In this document: positions 6,065-8,729 of the stretch, one piece after another
Position numbering within the stretch: the first letter of the stretch is position 1
How the letters are laid out: each line of letters begins with the position of its first letter
DNA from: JAJNPS01 sp046589965
GTDB taxonomy: Bacteria > Pseudomonadota > Alphaproteobacteria > Rhodobacterales > Rhodobacteraceae
Assembly: GCA_046589965.1 (NCBI GenBank)
Contig: JBKJVF010000108.1
Coordinates: 1-8,729, forward strand
Direction of reading: 5' to 3'
Length of the DNA stretch: 8,729 nucleotides
Position numbers and translations under genes: made by a program
The notes under the pieces: model-generated
What the model was told of the DNA's origin: nothing
Seen by the model: only the letters and a program-made list of their open reading frames with translations
The model's database searches: none

Positions 6065-6568
6065 TCAGGCCACGATCTCGCGCGGGATGATGAAATCGAC
6101 CAGGATGCCCTGACCGAATCCGACCTCGGCCCAGCTGTCAGCGACGAAGTCGACGACCAGCGTGGCCCCTGTTGGATAACGGGCAAAGTCGGGGTTGGGC
6201 ACGGCCTGCGCCACCAGCCGCCCCGCAAATTCCGCGATGCCGGGATTGTGCCCGATCATCATCACGGTGCCCCCATGCCCGTGCCGCAACACCGCCAGCA
6301 TGACGTCAGGACCCGCATGATAAAGCGCCGGCTTCAGTTCCAGCACCGGCGAGCCGGGCAATGCGGGTGCGATCCCGGACCAGGTCTTGCGGGTGCGCAG
6401 GGCGTCTGAACAAAAGACCTCATCGGGCACATAGCCCCGGCTCGCCAGCCATTGGCCCAGATCGGCCGCCGCCGCCTTGCCCCGATCGTTCAAAGGGCGG
6501 TCATGATCCAGCACCAGCGGATCGTCCCAGTTGGATTTGGCGTGGCGCGTCAGGATCAGCCGCTTCAT
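6065..6568 (-). CDS. SixA-type histidine phosphatase family protein
   Basis: The 167-residue cytoplasmic protein belongs to the histidine (phosphoglycerate-mutase-like) phosphatase superfamily. The catalytic motif is LTRHAKSNW (6-14), with R8 and H9; other pocket residues visible are R24 in DRPLNDRG (22-29), R58 in SDALRTR (54-60) and H107 in GHNPG (106-110). The RHAKS form and short length place it nearest SixA, which removes phosphate from phosphohistidine proteins in E. coli. The actual substrate here is unknown. The frame extends 46 codons upstream, but the ATG at 6568 is chosen because the catalytic motif should lie at the extreme N-terminus and because this ATG overlaps the stop of the preceding gene (ATGA), indicating translational coupling. 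It is the last gene of the argB operon, with a hairpin right after the stop. Confidence 0.88.
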   Translation of the reverse strand: MKRLILTRHAKSNWDDPLVLDHDRPLNDRGKAAAADLGQWLASRGYVPDEVFCSDALRTRKTWSGIAPALPGSPVLELKPALYHAGPDVMLAVLRHGHGGTVMMIGHNPGIAEFAGRLVAQAVPNPDFARYPTGATLVVDFVADSWAEVGFGQGILVDFIIPREIVA

Positions 6569-7239
6569 CTGTGAAATTGCCTCATGTGATAGGCGGAATG
6601 CTCCGCCATCCTTGCATAGGTCTGGGACAGCGGGCAAGCGCGCCGCACGGCACATCCCTGCCCCATGCAATCCTGCCCCGGCGCGCTGTCCAGATAGCTG
6701 TGACACCGCGGCACGTCATAGCCCGCGCTGGTCAAGGCACCCACCGGGCAGGCGGTCAGGCAGGGCTTGGCACAACTGTCACAGGGACGCACCATCGCAC
6801 CCGGCAGTGCCACAGCCTCTTTCAACGCCAGCGCGCCCCGAAAGCTGACCATCAGCCCTTGCTCCTCATGCACCAGCAACCGCACCGGGCTTTCCCACAC
6901 GGTTCCGCTGCGCAAAGCCCAAGTGTAAAAAGGCTGCCAGGGCGGACCACCAAACGGAAACAGCGCCTTGGCCCCCAGATCACAGGCGATCCTGCCGATC
7001 ACTCGCCGCGACCAGCGGTCGATGGGATCGGGGCCACCCCATTCGGGCTGCGCCTGCACATGTGCCCAGTATCCGGGTTCTGCCGGTCCGATCAGCACCA
7101 GCGTCCGGGTGTCCTTGGGCAGATCGAACTCACCCTCGCAAGCAAACCCGCCCAGCACCTGCAGCCGATGAGGGGCCAGCCGCTCTGCCAATCCCACAAG
7201 CGTCACATCGCCCAACCGCGGCCCTTTCTGACTGCCCAA
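6565..7239 (-). CDS. QueG-like double [4Fe-4S] cluster protein (ferredoxin-type)
   Basis: The 224-residue product has a C-terminal two-cluster domain. One cysteine set is C153, C156, C160 and C164 followed by PVGAL (CxxCxxxCxxxCP); the second is C179, C191, C196 and C202P. The segment RCHSYLD (178-184) resembles the RCISYLT segment between the two clusters of epoxyqueuosine reductase QueG. Residues 71-110 (DPIDRWSRRV, then PFGGPPWQPFYTWA) may form a cofactor or substrate pocket. The protein is much shorter than QueG (about 350 residues), so it is probably a related redox protein rather than QueG itself; corrinoid binding is only a guess. The start is TTG at 7239, two bases after the argB stop; no ATG or GTG occurs upstream in frame before a stop. 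Its own TGA overlaps the phosphatase ATG. Confidence 0.8.
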   Translation of the reverse strand: MGSQKGPRLGDVTLVGLAERLAPHRLQVLGGFACEGEFDLPKDTRTLVLIGPAEPGYWAHVQAQPEWGGPDPIDRWSRRVIGRIACDLGAKALFPFGGPPWQPFYTWALRSGTVWESPVRLLVHEEQGLMVSFRGALALKEAVALPGAMVRPCDSCAKPCLTACPVGALTSAGYDVPRCHSYLDSAPGQDCMGQGCAVRRACPLSQTYARMAEHSAYHMRQFHR

Positions 7240-7241
7240 AA

Positions 7242-8141
7242 TCAGCGCCGGACGCGCGGCTTGACCCTTGGTTCGGTTGACCGGATCTGTGACCCCGCGC
7301 CATGGTCGGTGAACAACTCCAACAGGCAGGCATTGGGGATGCGCCCGTCAAGGATCGTCACCGCCCGCACGCCCTCGGCCAGTGCCTTCAGCGCGGTTTC
7401 GGTCTTTGGGATCATGCCGCCCGCGATCACGCCATCTGCGGTCATCTGACGGATCTCCTCGGGCGTGATGTTGGTCATGACTTGCCCTGCGGCATTCTTG
7501 ACCCCCGCCACATCCGTCAGCAGCAGCAACCGGTCCGCCTGCAACGCCCCGGCAATTGCCCCCGCCGCAGTGTCGCCGTTCACGTTGAACGTCTCGTTAT
7601 CGGCCATGCCCGTCGCCACAGGTGCCACCACCGGGATAATACCGGCTGTGTAAAGGTCGCGCAGGACCTGAACGTTCATCTCCACCGGCCGTCCGACAAA
7701 GCCAAGTTCGGGATCGTCCACCTCGCAGACCATCAGGTCGTCATCCTTGCCGGAAATCCCGACGGCGCGGCCCCCGGCATCCATGATCGCCTGCACGATG
7801 CGTTTGTTGACCAGACCCGACAGGATCATCTCCACGACCTGCACCGTGGCCTTGTCCGTCACCCGCTTGCCGCGCACGAATGTCGACTTGATGCCCAACT
7901 TTTCCAGCATCTCGTTGATCATCGGACCGCCGCCATGCACCACGACGGGGTTCACGCCGACTTGTCGCATCAGCACGATGTCGCGCGCGAATTCCGCCAT
8001 CGCCGCATCGTCACCCATGGCGTTGCCGCCGAATTTCACGACCACCACTGCATCGCCATAACGCTGCAGGTAAGGCAGCGCCTCGGACAGCATCTTGGCG
8101 GTGTTCATTGCGTCTTGCATGGTCAAGGTCTGCTGTTTCAT
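7242..8141 (-). CDS. argB: Acetylglutamate kinase (ArgB)
   Basis: The 299-residue enzyme phosphorylates N-acetyl-L-glutamate with ATP, the second step of arginine biosynthesis, in the cytoplasm. Visible motifs are KFGGNAMGD (36-44, lysine and glycine loop for phosphate), VVHGGGPMI (67-75), GKRVTD (91-96, substrate arginine R93), NVNGDTAAG (187-195), LLTDVAGV (207-214, ATP side) and AGGMIPK (240-246, K246). About 30 residues precede the first strand, including the helix QDAMNTAKMLSEALPYLQRY (9-28). Such an N-terminal helix is typical of hexameric arginine-inhibited kinases (as in Pseudomonas) and absent from the E. coli type, so feedback inhibition by arginine is inferred. The frame reaches 8165, but ATG 8141 is preferred because GGGAG (8155-8151) lies nine bases upstream. 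The iron-sulfur gene starts two bases after its stop. Confidence 0.95.
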   Translation of the reverse strand: MKQQTLTMQDAMNTAKMLSEALPYLQRYGDAVVVVKFGGNAMGDDAAMAEFARDIVLMRQVGVNPVVVHGGGPMINEMLEKLGIKSTFVRGKRVTDKATVQVVEMILSGLVNKRIVQAIMDAGGRAVGISGKDDDLMVCEVDDPELGFVGRPVEMNVQVLRDLYTAGIIPVVAPVATGMADNETFNVNGDTAAGAIAGALQADRLLLLTDVAGVKNAAGQVMTNITPEEIRQMTADGVIAGGMIPKTETALKALAEGVRAVTILDGRIPNACLLELFTDHGAGSQIRSTEPRVKPRVRR

Positions 8142-8233
8142 CGGGGCGAACTCCCAAGTGTTCATGCCCGATTAGCGGCTTTGTATGGTCATGCCAAGAC
8201 AAAGGCTGCGTGATCTCTACCATCAGCGCCAAG

Positions 8234-8286
8234 TCGGACAGGCGCGCCAGCCATTTGTCCGAACTCAGCGCAGTCTCATTCGGACA
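8234..8286. promoter_or_regulatory. Triple TCGGACA motif between argB and the SDR gene, possible operator
   Basis: TCGGACA occurs at 8234-8240 and 8280-8286, and inverted as TGTCCGA at 8256-8262. The last two belong to a perfect 8-bp inverted repeat, TGTCCGAA (8256-8263) with TTCGGACA (8279-8286), spaced by 15 bases. The two direct copies extend to TCGGACAGG and start 46 bases apart. They lie upstream of both divergent genes, where a shared regulator could bind. The factor is not recognised. Confidence 0.4.
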
Positions 8287-8302
8287 GGGTGTTATGTGCG
8301 CC

Positions 8303-8331
8303 TTGCCGCTTCCTAATGATAAACCTAAGGT
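8303..8331 (+). promoter_or_regulatory. Weak candidate promoter for the SDR gene
   Basis: TTGCCG (8303-8308) and TAAGGT (8326-8331) are separated by 17 bases. The -10 matches only three of six consensus positions. The predicted transcript start would lie only about a dozen bases before the ATG at 8352, just allowing the ribosome-binding site AAAGGGGA (8338-8345). This is a guess based on position. Confidence 0.25.
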
Positions 8332-8351
8332 ATTCGCAAAGGGGACCCAAC

Positions 8352-8729
8352 ATGGCCGATCAGAAGACCATTGTCCTGACAGGGGCTAGCCGGGGCATCG
8401 GCCATGCGACCGTAAAGCGATTCGGGGCCGAAGGGTGGCGCGTGCTGACCTGTTCGCGCCAGCCGTTTGATCCGCGCTGTCCTTGGCCGGGGGGCGAGGA
8501 CAACCATATCCAGATCGACCTGGCCGATCCGGGCAAGACCATCGAGGCGATCGAGACGATCAAGGCAAAGGTCGGCGGTCTGGTCCATGCACTGGTCAAC
8601 AATGCCGGGATCAGCCCCAAGCGGCCGGGGGGCGCGCGCCTGTCCACGCTCGACACTGACCTCAGGACTTGGGGGCATGTGTTTCACGTCAATTTCTTTG
8701 CCAGCGTCATCCTGGCGCGGGGGCTTCAG
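8352..8729 (+). CDS. Short-chain dehydrogenase/reductase family oxidoreductase, N-terminal part (3' end outside window)
   Basis: The frame is open from ATG 8352 to the last base of the window, 126 residues, without a stop. The Rossmann-fold cofactor motif TGASRGIG is at residues 10-17, an acidic D56 follows the third strand in IQIDLAD, NNAG is at 83-86 and the structural/catalytic asparagine N114 is in HVNFF. R36 in SRQP after the second strand suggests a preference for NADP(H), though this is only indicative. The catalytic Tyr-xxx-Lys lies beyond the window, so activity and substrate cannot be judged. An insertion with two cysteines and prolines (about 34-48, CSRQPFDPRCPWPGG) is a recognisable trait of a group of Rhodobacteraceae SDR proteins. 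AAAGGGGA (8338-8345) is a good ribosome-binding site. It is divergent from argB. Confidence 0.9.
   Translation, partial: MADQKTIVLTGASRGIGHATVKRFGAEGWRVLTCSRQPFDPRCPWPGGEDNHIQIDLADPGKTIEAIETIKAKVGGLVHALVNNAGISPKRPGGARLSTLDTDLRTWGHVFHVNFFASVILARGLQ

Noticed and set aside
6569..6706. 46-codon N-terminal extension of the histidine phosphatase
   Set aside because: It overlaps the cysteine-rich coding end of the upstream gene and would displace the catalytic RHAKS motif from the N-terminus.
6361..7449. 362-codon plus-strand frame opposite the phosphatase and iron-sulfur genes
   Set aside because: The minus strand carries intact catalytic and cluster motifs here; the plus frame is low-complexity and unlike any family I know.
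7302..8213. 303-codon plus-strand frame opposite argB
   Set aside because: It is histidine- and aspartate-rich, the typical mirror of alphaproteobacterial codon usage in argB; no motif.

Overview
The window looks like chromosomal DNA of an alphaproteobacterium of the Rhodobacteraceae (Roseobacter-type). The basis is high-GC coding sequence, an ATP12-type F1 assembly chaperone, an Aap/Bzt general amino-acid ABC transporter, an ArgB of the alphaproteobacterial long-N-terminus type, and short, tightly packed operons. I cannot fix the genus from sequence alone. I see no mobile element, CRISPR array, tRNA, rRNA or phage gene. Every stretch without a gene is shorter than 300 bases.

Left part, plus strand: the 3' end of an ATP12-family chaperone gene (1-498) and a 233-base leader region holding several small dyads. 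Then comes the four-gene aapJQMP (bztABCD) operon (732-5258). It encodes a periplasmic binding protein, two large permeases and an ATPase that import glutamate, glutamine, aspartate, asparagine and probably other L-amino acids. A strong 11-bp hairpin with a GAAA loop lies between aapJ and aapQ; it probably helps make much more binding protein than permease. The downstream genes are almost contiguous (1 and 9 bases apart). A small, unrecognised four-helix membrane protein (5271-5672) follows aapP after 12 bases and ends the plus-strand block.

Right part, minus strand: argB (8141-7242), a QueG-like double [4Fe-4S] cluster protein (7239-6565) and a SixA-type histidine phosphatase (6568-6065) form a compact operon. 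The first junction is 2 bases and the second is an ATGA overlap. A perfect 8-bp hairpin follows the last stop codon. Beyond it, still on the minus strand, is a 53-codon gene for a small basic protein (5880-5719), convergent with the plus-strand block.

Far right: a divergent short-chain dehydrogenase/reductase gene starts at 8352 on the plus strand and runs off the window. The 210-base region between it and argB holds three copies of TCGGACA (two direct, one inverted), a plausible operator.

Functionally most of the window is housekeeping: amino-acid uptake, arginine biosynthesis and ATP synthase assembly. I found no convincing new multi-gene system. The least described items are the QueG-like iron-sulfur protein coupled to argB and the phosphatase, the small membrane protein behind the transporter, the 53-residue basic protein, and the non-coding dyads.
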